A stretch of DNA of 64,000 bases from contig NZ_CP040020.1 of the NCBI RefSeq assembly GCF_005280295.1, positions 372,001 through 436,000 on the forward strand, read 5' to 3'. This document shows, in pieces, positions 1-8,765 of this stretch. The notes under the pieces are model-generated. The model was not told the DNA's origin. It ran no database searches and saw only the letters and a list, made by a program, of their open reading frames with translations. Position 1 is the stretch's first letter; each line of letters starts with the position of its first letter. Position numbers and translations under genes: made by a program. The stretch is from Brevibacterium sp. CS2 (GTDB lineage Bacteria > Actinomycetota > Actinomycetes > Actinomycetales > Brevibacteriaceae).

Positions 1-431
1 AGCAGCACGGGGAGCTCCTGGCTGAAGGCCCTGATCCCGTCGATGACAGCCTGCGCCTGCTCCTCGTGGTGGACGATCGTGTTGTAGAGCGCGCCGTGGG
101 GCTTGACGTAGGTGACCGCGGTGCCCTTGGAGCGGGCCAGCGCGTCGAGGGCGCCGATCTGGTAGAGCACCTCGTCGGCGAGCTCGGCGGGATCCATGTC
201 GATGAAGCGGCGGCCGAAGCCCGGGATGTCGCGGTAGCCCACGTGCGCGCCCACGGCGACCCCGCGTGCGGCGGCCGCCTCGACGGTGCGGGCGATGTCG
301 TGCGGATCGCCGGAGTGGAAGCCGCAGGCGACGTTGGCGCTCGACACCACCTCGATGATCGCGGCGTCGTCGCTCACGGGATTGCCGCCGACGGATTCGC
401 CCAGGTCGGAGTTCACATCGATGGCGGTCAT
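1..431 (-). CDS. pxpA: 5-oxoprolinase subunit PxpA (LamB/YcsF family), 3' end outside window
   Basis: The first ~143 residues are visible, running off the left edge; the family is usually about 250 residues. The translation has the family landmarks in order: an N-terminal DVNSDLGES block, the NVACGFHSGDP block, GAHVGYRDIPGFGRR, and VKPHGALYN. PxpA works with PxpB and PxpC to open 5-oxoproline to glutamate using ATP; the partners would lie to the left of the window. Three in-frame ATGs sit at 440, 437 and 431. The GAGAGG ribosome site lies just before the first and about 9 bases before the third, so 431 is the preferred start. A perfect 7-bp-arm palindrome sits 40 bases upstream. Confidence 0.9.
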   Translation of the reverse strand, partial: MTAIDVNSDLGESVGGNPVSDDAAIIEVVSSANVACGFHSGDPHDIARTVEAAAARGVAVGAHVGYRDIPGFGRRFIDMDPAELADEVLYQIGALDALARSKGTAVTYVKPHGALYNTIVHHEEQAQAVIDGIRAFSQELPVL

Positions 432-470
432 GATCATCATCCCTCTCGTCGGGCGGTGAAGGCTGCCCGC

Positions 471-485
471 GATTGTTGAACAATC
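471..485. promoter_or_regulatory. Palindrome GATTGTT-G-AACAATC upstream of pxpA
   Basis: Perfect 7-bp arms around one central base, 40 bp upstream of the pxpA start. The TTGTnnnACAA core resembles sites bound by GntR-family regulators. No regulator gene is next to it inside the window, so the binding protein is unknown. Confidence 0.45.
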
Positions 486-578
486 CTAGCGCGGAATGAG
501 GCGTGCGTCACGGGATCGGGTCACCGGCGCCGAGGTGCCGAGGTGCTCCATAGCCTGGAAGCTTGACCGCATCCCCAC

Positions 579-879
579 ATGAATACCCGGACAGTCCTCG
601 AGCGCATGCTCTACCTCGCGGTCCCGTTCGGGTTCTTGATCAGCGCCGGGCTCCTCGCGATCGCCTGCCGCTCGGCGTGGGCCGCGGTCGGCATCCACAG
701 CGGCTTCCATGTGGCCTCGGCCATCAACCTCGCGCTCGGCCCCACCGCCGACGGGCCCGGCATGTGGCTCACCGCCGGCCCTGCACGTCATCGTCAGCGT
801 GGTCGTCGCGCTGCTCATCCCCCGCAGCCGCTGGGCCGAGGCCGGGGAGCTCAGACCGTGCGGCCGTTGCACCTCATGA
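579..879 (+). pseudogene. Remnant of a CPBP-type intramembrane protease
   Basis: The reading frame from 579 gives a short hydrophobic segment, then WAAVGIHSGFH and a second hydrophobic stretch. This resembles the C-terminal part of CPBP (Abi) membrane proteases, where a conserved GxHxxxN/H block lies between membrane helices. At about 778-781 the frame shifts. The next frame continues as ALHVIVSVVVALLIP and ends RSRWAEAGEL before a TGA at 877. The N-terminal catalytic EExxxR part is absent. I read it as a truncated and frameshifted relic; no convincing ribosome site precedes 579. The family call rests on a short match. Confidence 0.4.
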
Positions 880-885
880 ATACTC

Positions 886-927
886 AAAACCCCCGGCGAT
901 CCTCTGATTCCAGAGAGTCTCGGGGGT
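886..927 (-). terminator. Terminator downstream of tRNA-Ser(GCU)
   Basis: A 7-bp stem ACCCCCG/CGGGGGT (889-895 with 921-927) encloses a smaller CTCT/AGAG stem and is followed on the minus strand by TTTT. It sits about 14 bases past the tRNA 3' end. Confidence 0.65.
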
Positions 928-940
928 CTTGCGAAAAACG

Positions 941-1029
941 CGGAGCCGGTGGGATTTGAACCCACGGTCCCCAATTCAAGGGACTCCACCTTAGCAGGGT
1001 GGTGCTTTCGGCCGCTCAGCCACGACTCC
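941..1029 (-). tRNA. tRNA-Ser (anticodon GCU)
   Basis: Minus-strand sequence folds as a class II tRNA. The acceptor GGAGTCG pairs with CGGCTCC (one G-U) and the discriminator is G, as expected for serine. The anticodon loop CTGCTAA gives GCU, followed by a long variable arm (CCC..GGG) and a T arm with TTCAAAT. The CCA end is not encoded (GCG follows the stem), which is a useful comparison for the hybrid tRNA at 49.8 kb. Confidence 0.95.
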
Positions 1030-1400
1030 ATCCGCCGCGACGCGCGCGACCGACACAAGACTACTCGACCCGGTCCCGAGGCGCCAAAGCGATCGCGGTA
1101 CGGCCCGCCTTCTCCCGGGCTCCGACCGCTCCTCGATCCGCACCTCAGCCACTGCCTCACGCAGGACCGCACCTCCCGCACCGCGGCAGGGCACGACGGT
1201 GCCGCGCCTTACCGCGCCCGCACGTCCACCCCGCACCCACCGGGATTACACTGTTCCCACAGAGTCGGGCCGTACACTCGGGCTTCGACCATTGCACTGT
1301 TGTCGACCGTCGCACGTTCCCAGCCGGGTCGGGCTCCGCTGAGCCCCGCCCGCCGCGGGTGCCTCTCCGGCGGCGATCCAGCCCCACGAGGAGTCCGCAC
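1030..1400. other. Spacer between tRNA-Ser and the LCP gene
   Basis: About 370 bases. It must hold the minus-strand tRNA promoter and the plus-strand LCP promoter, but I cannot place either box with confidence. An open frame runs through it in phase with the LCP gene, but it overlaps the tRNA and has no start signal, so it is not called coding. Confidence 0.4.
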
Positions 1401-3707
1401 TTGGCGCAGAACGACACCGGGAGCCCCGACCAGCGCCCCGACGGCGACCCGTCGACTCCCGCCTCGTTCCGCGCATCCAAGCGCCCCCGCCTGCGCGGCG
1501 ACTCCCAGGCCTCCGGGCGCCCGACCCTCTCCGGCTCGTCCACGCCCGAGGCGCGCCGCCGCTCGACGCAGGGCTCCCCCGCCCCTGCCGGCGGGTCCGA
1601 TGCTCCGTCTGCGGCGTCACGGGACACCGCACCGAGCACTCCGCCGCCCCTGCCGGCAACCCGGCATGCCAACGCCCAGCGGCGTTCCGACTCCCCGCGC
1701 CACTCTACCCAGGTGAAGAAGAGGTGGCCCCGCAGCCCGGAGGCGAAGCGAGCCGCCGGTCCCGGCGCGGCCGCAGCTGCCGGCACTGCAGCCGGCGCCG
1801 GAGCTGCCGCTGGAACCGCTGCAGGTGCCACTGCGCAGGCCTCCGGCGCTGCCGTTGCCGGCAGTGCGGCAGGTCCTGCGGCAGCAGCCGCAGGCGCTGC
1901 TGCGGCCTCCCCCCGCCGCGCTGCCCGGGCGGCGGACGCAGCCGGTACCTCGCGAGCGGCCGGCACCTCGAGAGCAGCCGGCACCCCAGCCCCCCACTCA
2001 CGCGACACCTCGCGGTCAGCACCGGATCGCGGCGACGCGTCCGCCCGAGCCCGCGGCACCTCGCGCACGGCTCCGCTGTCCGCGTCCCTCGCCGCGGCCG
2101 CCCGCGAGGAGAATCCGAGCCCGCGGCGCTCGAACCGGCGAGGCGACGGCTTCCCCCACATCGTCGGCTGGACCGCGCTCGGCACTCTGATCCCCGGCCT
2201 CGGCATCGTGCAGGCCCGCAGCTCGCGTCTCGGCTGGGGGCTCTTCATCGGCTTCTTCGGCGTCATCCTCGCCCTCATCGCCTACGTCATCTACCGCGGC
2301 CCGCTGCGGGCGGCGAGCCGGATCGTGTCGAGCCCCAACCTCCTCAACATCACCGCGGTGCTGCTCGCCGTCGCCGCAGTCGTGTGGCTTGTCGTCATCC
2401 TCCGCACCTACCGGGAGCAGCGCCGCGGCAGAGCCCTGCGCGCCGGCCAGAAGACGCTCGGCGCGATCCTCGTCACCTCCCTCGTCCTCTGCGTGGGGAT
2501 CCCCCTTGTGGTCGGAGCGAGCTACGCCCGCGTACAGAGCGACACCGTGGCGAAGGTGTTCGGCAACACCGGCGCGGCCGTCGTCGACAAGGACGAGCTG
2601 TGGGCGGACACGCCTCGCATCAATGTCTTCCTCATCGGCAGGGACACCGGTGAAGGCCGCGAGGGCACCCGCCCCGACACCATGCTCATCGCCTCCATCG
2701 ATACGCACTCCGGGGCCACCACGCTCATCTCCGTGCCCCGCAACCTCGGCCTGCCGATCTTCCCCGAGGGCTCGCAGCTCGCCTCGGTGTTCCCCGACGG
2801 ATTCAACGCCTTCGGGTACTCGGAGAGCATGATCAACGCCGTGTGGACCTGGGCCGAGGAGTACCCCGAGCAGGTGGGCGACACCGGAGGTCTCGAACCC
2901 GGGATGTACGCGACCATGCAGGCGGTCGAGGGATCGCTCGGGCTCGAGCTCGACTACTGGGCCTCGGTGGACATGAAGGGATTCGAGGACGTCATCGATG
3001 CCATCGGCGGGGTCGAGATCGATGTCGAACGCCCGATCCCGATGGGCGGCGGCACCAGCCTCGCTACAGGTGTGAAGAACGAGGTCTTCGACTGGATCGC
3101 TCCCGGCCCGCAGACGCTCGACGGGTTCCGGGCGCTCTGGTACGTCCGCTCGCGCGAGGGCAGCGACAACTACGACCGGATGTGCCGCCAGCAGCGCATG
3201 CTCAAGACGACGATCGCCCAGATCGACCCGCAGGAGATCGCCGTCGCCTACCCGCGGCTCGCCGGCAGCGCGGGAAAGAACATCGCCACGAGCATCCCGC
3301 AGGAGCAGGTCAACGCCTTCATCGAGCTGGCGGTCGCGATGCAGCAGTCGGAGATCAAGTCCGCCCAGATCAACAACGACGTCGTCAACACCACACAGCC
3401 GGATTTCGACACCCTCCACCAATGGGTGCAGGATCAGGTCGATCCTCAGGAGCCGAGCCAGGCCGAGGAGGACGCCGCTGAACCGGCTCCGGAGGAGACG
3501 GAGACGCCGAAGGAGACGGAGACGCCGGAGGAGACCCCTGAACCCACCGAGGAGCCGCCCCCCGGTGTCGAGGACTCCGCCGGCAAGTGCTTCCCGAAGG
3601 GTTACGAGCCCGGCGACCCGTGGCCGGGGTATCCGGGGAACCCCGACGCCCCCGCGGGCACCGAGCAGGGAACGGGTGCGGGCGCCGGCACCGGAGCCGG
3701 TCAGTGA
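1401..3707 (+). CDS. LytR-CpsA-Psr (LCP) family protein, large form with N-terminal low-complexity and four membrane segments
   Basis: LCP proteins attach polymers such as teichoic acid or arabinogalactan to peptidoglycan on the outer face of the membrane. The TTG start at 1401 is chosen because AGGAG lies 7 bases upstream; the frame gives 768 residues. Residues 1-250 are Ala/Pro/Ser/Arg rich and probably disordered. Four hydrophobic segments follow at about 255-272, 277-298, 312-334 and 352-375. The LCP domain runs from about 406 (RINVFLIGRDTG, RPDTMLIASID) through DVIDAIGGVEIDV to NYDRMCRQQRMLK. The tail is E/T/P rich. Typical LCP proteins have one membrane helix; the extra three and the long disordered N-terminus are unusual. 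It overlaps the next gene by four bases. Confidence 0.88.
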   Translation: MAQNDTGSPDQRPDGDPSTPASFRASKRPRLRGDSQASGRPTLSGSSTPEARRRSTQGSPAPAGGSDAPSAASRDTAPSTPPPLPATRHANAQRRSDSPRHSTQVKKRWPRSPEAKRAAGPGAAAAAGTAAGAGAAAGTAAGATAQASGAAVAGSAAGPAAAAAGAAAASPRRAARAADAAGTSRAAGTSRAAGTPAPHSRDTSRSAPDRGDASARARGTSRTAPLSASLAAAAREENPSPRRSNRRGDGFPHIVGWTALGTLIPGLGIVQARSSRLGWGLFIGFFGVILALIAYVIYRGPLRAASRIVSSPNLLNITAVLLAVAAVVWLVVILRTYREQRRGRALRAGQKTLGAILVTSLVLCVGIPLVVGASYARVQSDTVAKVFGNTGAAVVDKDELWADTPRINVFLIGRDTGEGREGTRPDTMLIASIDTHSGATTLISVPRNLGLPIFPEGSQLASVFPDGFNAFGYSESMINAVWTWAEEYPEQVGDTGGLEPGMYATMQAVEGSLGLELDYWASVDMKGFEDVIDAIGGVEIDVERPIPMGGGTSLATGVKNEVFDWIAPGPQTLDGFRALWYVRSREGSDNYDRMCRQQRMLKTTIAQIDPQEIAVAYPRLAGSAGKNIATSIPQEQVNAFIELAVAMQQSEIKSAQINNDVVNTTQPDFDTLHQWVQDQVDPQEPSQAEEDAAEPAPEETETPKETETPEETPEPTEEPPPGVEDSAGKCFPKGYEPGDPWPGYPGNPDAPAGTEQGTGAGAGTGAGQ

Positions 3708-5785
3708 CGGACGAGGCGCCCTACCGGATCGCGATCATCGGCGCCGGGCCGCGCGGCCTGAGCGTGTACGAGCGGCTCGTCGCTCTCGCCTCGGCGAAGG
3801 GCCCCGAGGCGCTCGCGCAGCGCCCCCTCGAGATCCACCTCGTCGACCCGTTCCCTCCGGGACCCGGCATCGTGTGGCGCACCGACCAGGAACCGAACCT
3901 GCTGATGAACACGACGATCGGCGAGCAGACCGTGTTCCCCGACCCGAGCTGCCGGGTGTCGCCGGACTCCACCGGTCCGGACATGGGCACGTGGTACCGC
4001 GAGCGCGGCGGGACGGCCGACCCGGCGAGCACCTTCGGCTCCCGGGCGCTCTACGGCGAGTACCTCGAGTGGTCCTACGAGCACATCCGCACCTCCGCCC
4101 CGGCCCATGTCACCACGATCCACCACCCGCAGCGGGCCACCGCGATCGTCGAGCCCGCGGGGATCGATCCGGCCGGCGCCGAGGTGCGCGATCGGACCCA
4201 GCTCGTGCGCCTGACCGACACCACCACGATCGCCGCCGACGCCGTGGTCCTGGCCGTCGGCCACATCCCCTCCGAGCTCGCCGACGAGCGTGCCGCCTTC
4301 GCCCGGTTCGCGCGCTCGGGCCGCCTGACCTACCTTCCCCCGGGTCTGCCCGCCGAGGCGCCCGTCGACCGCCTGGCTCCCGGTGAGCGTGTGATCTTCC
4401 GCGGCTTCGGACTCAACTACTTCGACCTGCAGACGATGCTCACCGTCGGCCGCGGCGGCCGGTTCGAACCGCGGGAGCCGGCCCGCGCCGGGAGCACGGG
4501 CGCCGGCGATGCCGGGGATACCGAGGATAACGGGAATGACGGGAACGACGCCTCGGGCTCCGGCGCGGCACCCGGCGCACTCGTCTACATCCCCAGCGGC
4601 CGCGAACCGATCCTCGTCCCGTCCTCGCGCCGCGGGGTGCCCTACCGGAGCAAGCCGATCACCCCGGCCCATCCGCTCGCCGACCACCGGCTGCGCGCCT
4701 TCACCCCGGAGAACGTCGCACGCCTGGCCGGCCCTGAGGAGGCGCTGCTCTTCAACGACCAGCTGTGGCCGCTCATCCTCGCCGACCTCCGCCACGCCTG
4801 GTACTCCGCGCTCGCGCGCTCCGAGCCGCAGGCGTTCGCCACCGACCCCGGCCGCGTCACCGAGGCGCTCGCCGAGGGCGTCGACCGGCATCTGAGCCGC
4901 CGCGCCGCCGCCGAGGTCCGCGAATCCGATCACCGCCCCGGCCGCCTGACGAGTGCGTCACCGGCCTGGTCGGCGATCGAGCGCGAGGTCCTCGCCGATC
5001 CGTCCCGCGCCCTCGACCTCCACGAGCTGCTCCGTCCCCTCGAGGGCGCGCGGTTCGCCTCCCGCTCGGGCGGGCACGGCTCCCTCACCGAGTGGATGCT
5101 CGACTTCCTGCGGGCGGACCTCGCCGCGGCGCACCTCGGCCCCGAGCGCTCCCCGGAGAAGGCGCTGTTCGCCGTACTGTGGGCCGCGCGCGCCTATCTC
5201 AAGGAGCTCGTCGCCGCCGGCCGGATCGCACGGGAGAGCTTCGTCGCGGAGGTGCGCGGCTGGTTCGAGGACTTCGTGTCCGGCATCTGCGACGGTCCGC
5301 CGCCGCAGCGCTACGCGGAGCTCATCGCGCTCACCGAAGCCGGGCTCGTCGAATTCGTCGGGCCCGAGGTGCGGATCACCACCTCGCGCGCGGACGAGCA
5401 GGCGGTCTTCCGCGCCGTCTCGCCGGCCGTCGACGCCCCGGTGACGGCCTCCGCTCTGGTCGATGCCGCCTCGCCGGCCAACCAGATGCGCTACGCCGCC
5501 GACCCGCTGATCTCCGGGATGCTCGAGCGCGGTCAGCTGGCGGTGGCGACGCACGAGGATTCCAGCGGACGGGTGCAGCCGCTCAGCGGCATCGCCGTCG
5601 CAGGGCCCTCCCACCGCACCGTCGATGAGCACGGTCGGGTGCACCCGCACCGGTACTGCCTGTCGATCCAGCTCTCGGCCGTGCAGCTGGGGCTGGCGAT
5701 CGCGGCGAACCCGGGACGGCGGGCGCAGTCGCTCGTCGACGCCCACCGGATCGCCGAGGATGTCCTCGCGTCCGCCCGCAGCTGA
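3704..5785 (+). CDS. FAD/NAD(P)-binding protein (FAD-NAD(P)-binding family)
   Basis: 693 residues from a GTG at 3704 that overlaps the upstream TGA (GTGA), with GGAG seven bases before it, so translation is probably coupled to the LCP gene. The N-terminus has a Rossmann dinucleotide motif, IAIIGAGPRGLSVYERL at about residues 7-23, typical of a broad actinobacterial family of predicted flavoprotein oxidoreductases related to lysine/ornithine monooxygenases. Other landmarks are a PFPPGPGIVWR stretch near 48 and FRGFGLNYFDLQ near 230. A Gly/Asp/Asn-rich insertion near residues 262-290 is low complexity. The substrate is unknown; a link to cell-wall polymers is suggested only by position. Confidence 0.75.
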   Translation: MTDEAPYRIAIIGAGPRGLSVYERLVALASAKGPEALAQRPLEIHLVDPFPPGPGIVWRTDQEPNLLMNTTIGEQTVFPDPSCRVSPDSTGPDMGTWYRERGGTADPASTFGSRALYGEYLEWSYEHIRTSAPAHVTTIHHPQRATAIVEPAGIDPAGAEVRDRTQLVRLTDTTTIAADAVVLAVGHIPSELADERAAFARFARSGRLTYLPPGLPAEAPVDRLAPGERVIFRGFGLNYFDLQTMLTVGRGGRFEPREPARAGSTGAGDAGDTEDNGNDGNDASGSGAAPGALVYIPSGREPILVPSSRRGVPYRSKPITPAHPLADHRLRAFTPENVARLAGPEEALLFNDQLWPLILADLRHAWYSALARSEPQAFATDPGRVTEALAEGVDRHLSRRAAAEVRESDHRPGRLTSASPAWSAIEREVLADPSRALDLHELLRPLEGARFASRSGGHGSLTEWMLDFLRADLAAAHLGPERSPEKALFAVLWAARAYLKELVAAGRIARESFVAEVRGWFEDFVSGICDGPPPQRYAELIALTEAGLVEFVGPEVRITTSRADEQAVFRAVSPAVDAPVTASALVDAASPANQMRYAADPLISGMLERGQLAVATHEDSSGRVQPLSGIAVAGPSHRTVDEHGRVHPHRYCLSIQLSAVQLGLAIAANPGRRAQSLVDAHRIAEDVLASARS

Positions 5786-5864
5786 GGCGCACGGCGCCAG
5801 ACCGGTCGGGGGCCTGCGGGAGCGGGGCTGCGCCTGAGCAGCCCGGCCGCATCTGAGCATCATT

Positions 5865-5892
5865 GCAGAACTGCAGAACTGCAGAACTGCAG
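5865..5892. repeat. 8-bp tandem repeat GCAGAACT x3.5
   Basis: Three perfect copies of GCAGAACT followed by GCAG, flanked on both sides by GCATCTGAG. It lies just after the flavoprotein gene, in a 400-bp gene-free stretch. Confidence 0.85.
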
Positions 5893-5915
5893 CATCTGAG
5901 GCTCTTCGCAGTCGT

Positions 5916-6051
5916 CGACCTGCCGTTACCGCTCGAACTGCCACTTCTGCTCGGTCTGACCATCGACCTGCCACTTGTGCTCGATAATCCGGGTCGTATC
6001 GGAGCACAGATGGTAGGTCGACGAACGCGTCGAGCACAGATGGCAGGTCGA
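5916..6051. repeat. Cluster of five ~21-bp repeats, three direct and two inverted
   Basis: Copies at 5916-5936, 5934-5954 and 5964-5984 share CGACCTGCCACTTGTGCTCG with a few changes. Copies at 6001-6021 and 6031-6051 are the same motif on the other strand (CGAGCACAGATGGCAGGTCG). The stretch has no gene. Both the last two direct copies and the two inverted copies are 30 bp apart. Confidence 0.7.
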
Positions 6052-6135
6052 TGACGCGGGCACTGCCGCCCCGAGCACTGATGTCCCGGAGACGATCGCT
6101 CTGAGCACTGTCACTCCCGGTCACGACCGCGTGAG

Positions 6136-6184
6136 ACCTCGATATCCGAAGGTTCCGCTCTCAGGAACCTTCGGATATCGAGGT
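6136..6184. terminator. Perfect 21-bp-stem hairpin after the YhgE gene
   Basis: Arms 6136-6156 and 6164-6184 are exact reverse complements (ACCTCGATATCC...), with a 7-base loop GCTCTCA. It begins one base past the YhgE stop. There is no clear T-run, so it may act as a rho-independent terminator without U-tract or as an mRNA 3' stabiliser. Confidence 0.6.
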
Positions 6185-6185
6185 G

Positions 6186-8765
6186 TCAGGCGGGGACGAG
6201 GCGGGAGGCCTGGCCGGCCGTGAGCGTCCGCTTCCGGGCCACCGCGATGATCGCCGCGCCGGTGCCGATGACGAACCAGCCGAACAGTCCGGCCCACGCC
6301 GCCCCCAGGCCCGGCGCTCCGGTGGCGATCGCGGTGACCCCGTCGAAGGCCGGGGTGAGCGGCAGGAACGGTGCCACGGCCTGGAAGAAGTCCGGCGTCG
6401 CACCGAGCGCCCGGCCGGCGACGGCGAGCACGACGAGCGCCACCGACACGAAGCGACCGACCCCGCCGAACCAGGCGACGAGCGCGTAGTTCACCACCAT
6501 GAATACGATCCCGGCGAACATCGCGAGCACGAGCAGCGCGGTGAGATCGAAGAAGTGGAGCTCGAGCACGATCTGCCCGACGAACGTGAGGATCACCGCC
6601 TGGATGACCGCCACGAGCAGCCCCGGCAGCAGGCCCCGGGCCATGATCGCCCACGACGGCTTCGGGGAGGTCACGGCGGTCGCCGACACGGCGCGCACGA
6701 CGGTGTAGGTGATGAGCGCACCCAGCCACAGCGCCATGACGAGCAGCAGCGCGATCGTCGAGGCCGGCGAGATCGAGCCCAGCAGCCCGTCGTCGGCGGC
6801 GACCGGCTCGGACACCGCTTCGGCGAGCGCATCGCGCTCGGGCGCGGTGTAGGACGGGATCTGGTCCTTGCCCTCGTCGAGGCCGTCGGCGAGCTGGCGG
6901 GTGCCCTCGGCGAGCTCGCCGGTGCCCTCGTCGAGCTCCGTCAGACCGGTCGCCAGGTCGCCGGCTCCGGTGGACAGCTGGCCCACCCCGTCGGTGTAGG
7001 CGCTGAGCCCGGTGGTGAACTCCCCGGCCCCGGCGGACAGCTCGTCGGCGCCGTCGGCGAGCTGACCGGTGCCGTCGGCCAGCTGCCGGGCGCCCGAGGC
7101 GAGCTCACCCGTGCCGTCGGCCAGCTGGTCGGTGCCGTCGGCGAGCCGAGAGGCGCCGTCGGCCGAGGCGCCGATCCCGTCGCTCAGGTCCCCCATGCCG
7201 TCGGCGAGCTGGTCGGTGCCGTCGGCCAGGCCCGAGGCGCCCTCGCGGAGCTGCCGGGAGCCGTCGAGGAGCTCATCGGAGCGGTCGGTGAACTCGGCGA
7301 GGCCCTCGACGAGCCCGGTGAGCGCGGTGCCGAGTCCGGAGGCGAGCTCCTGCACCCCGTCGTCGAGCTGGGAGGCCCCGTCCTCGAGCTCGTCGAGCCC
7401 GGAGTTGATCGACTGCCCGGTCCGCGGGTCCTGCTGATCGAGTCCCGCCGAAGCGCCCTCGAGCGCGCCGGCGGTGCCGGAGAGCAGACCGGTGACGAAG
7501 GCGCGCTCCGTCCCGGCGCACACCTCGGCCGGTGTGCCCTTGGGGCACAGCTGGGCGCGGGTGGCCTGCGCCTCGGACTTGGTCATGAGACCGGCGGCGA
7601 CGAGGTCGTCGAGCTTCTCCGCGGAGCCGGCGAGGTTCCCGGCGGCCGCCGCCTGGTCGTCGAGGCCCTGCTGGTACTCCCCGAGCCCGTCGTTGATCCC
7701 GGCGATTCCGTCGGCGAGCTGCGAGGAGCCGTCGGAGAGCTCGTCGAGGCCGTCCGTGAGGTCCTCGATCGACCCGTCCTCACCACCGGTGTCGAACTCG
7801 CCGAGCTGGCGGACGAGCTCATCGATGCCGCCGGTGTACTCGTCGACGCCCTCGGACAGCTGGGAGGCGCCGTCGGCGAGCTGCCGGGTCTGATCCGGCA
7901 GGTCCGCGGTCTGATCCCGCATCTGGCCGAGCCCGTCGGACAGCTCATCAGCGCCATCGGCGAGCTCACCGGCGCCCCCGGCGAGCTCTTCGGTGCCGTC
8001 GGCGAGCTCGTTCGCACCGCCGGACAGCTCACGTGCTCCGGTGGCGAGGCCGCCCGCGCCGTCGGCGATCCCGTTCGCCCCTTCGACCAGCGGGCCAGAG
8101 CCGGCGTCGAGCTGCTCGGCGCCGTCGGCGAACGCGGTCGCGCCCTCGGCGGCGTCCCCGGTGCCCTCGGAGAGCTGCTCGGTGCCGTCGGCGATCTCGC
8201 CGGCGGCGTCGGCGACCTCGCGGAACTGCTCGCCTATGTCGTTGAAGCCCAGGTAGATCTTGTCGAGGTACTGGGAGGTGAAGCCGGTGTTGAACTGGGT
8301 CCGGGCGACCTCGGCGATCGCCTGCCCGATCGTCGCGTCGGCGAGCGGGGACACCTGGGAGGAGGTGACGTCGATGGTCGCCTGGCGGGCGAGCAGCGGG
8401 TCGTCCTCGCCGCTCGACATCACGGCGCGGGAGAACCCCTCGGGGATCGTGATGACGGCGGCGTACTCGCCGCTGGCCAGGCCGTCGGCGGCATCCGCGT
8501 CGTCGGACAGCACCCATTCGAGGTTGTCCTCCTCGGAGTCGACGAGCCCGGCGGACAGCTGCCGGCCGAGCGGCACGGTCTTACCGTCGACCTCGGCGCC
8601 CTCGTCGTTGTTGACGACCGCGGCGCGCACGGAGTCGAGCCGGTCGTTCGCCTGCCAGGCGGCGAACACGAACCCGGCGGCGATGATCACCGGGACGAGG
8701 ATGAGTCCCAGGATCGAGATCCAGGTGACGGGACGGCCGGTGTCGGCGCGTTCGAACAGTGCCAT
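6186..8765 (-). CDS. YhgE/Pip family membrane protein
   Basis: 859 residues. The N-terminus has one membrane helix (about residues 15-35), then an extracytoplasmic domain of the YhgE/Pip type with AVVNNDEGA and YAAVITIPEGFS. Residues ~190-610 are dominated by short repeats of the type L-A-D-G-x-x-Q/E-L, the coiled-coil-like pattern of this family. A segment near 385-400 interrupts them and holds two Cys (LCPKGTPAEVC). The C-terminus has about six membrane helices of ABC-2 permease type. The family is found beside ESX/type VII and lipid exporters; its exact role is unknown. The ATG overlaps the MMPL stop as TGATG, so the two are made together. Confidence 0.88.
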   Translation of the reverse strand: MALFERADTGRPVTWISILGLILVPVIIAAGFVFAAWQANDRLDSVRAAVVNNDEGAEVDGKTVPLGRQLSAGLVDSEEDNLEWVLSDDADAADGLASGEYAAVITIPEGFSRAVMSSGEDDPLLARQATIDVTSSQVSPLADATIGQAIAEVARTQFNTGFTSQYLDKIYLGFNDIGEQFREVADAAGEIADGTEQLSEGTGDAAEGATAFADGAEQLDAGSGPLVEGANGIADGAGGLATGARELSGGANELADGTEELAGGAGELADGADELSDGLGQMRDQTADLPDQTRQLADGASQLSEGVDEYTGGIDELVRQLGEFDTGGEDGSIEDLTDGLDELSDGSSQLADGIAGINDGLGEYQQGLDDQAAAAGNLAGSAEKLDDLVAAGLMTKSEAQATRAQLCPKGTPAEVCAGTERAFVTGLLSGTAGALEGASAGLDQQDPRTGQSINSGLDELEDGASQLDDGVQELASGLGTALTGLVEGLAEFTDRSDELLDGSRQLREGASGLADGTDQLADGMGDLSDGIGASADGASRLADGTDQLADGTGELASGARQLADGTGQLADGADELSAGAGEFTTGLSAYTDGVGQLSTGAGDLATGLTELDEGTGELAEGTRQLADGLDEGKDQIPSYTAPERDALAEAVSEPVAADDGLLGSISPASTIALLLVMALWLGALITYTVVRAVSATAVTSPKPSWAIMARGLLPGLLVAVIQAVILTFVGQIVLELHFFDLTALLVLAMFAGIVFMVVNYALVAWFGGVGRFVSVALVVLAVAGRALGATPDFFQAVAPFLPLTPAFDGVTAIATGAPGLGAAWAGLFGWFVIGTGAAIIAVARKRTLTAGQASRLVPA

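Noticed and set aside
999..1400. In-frame extension of the LCP gene upstream to 999
   Set aside because: It runs across the tRNA-Ser gene and has no ribosome site, while a TTG with AGGAG stands at 1401.
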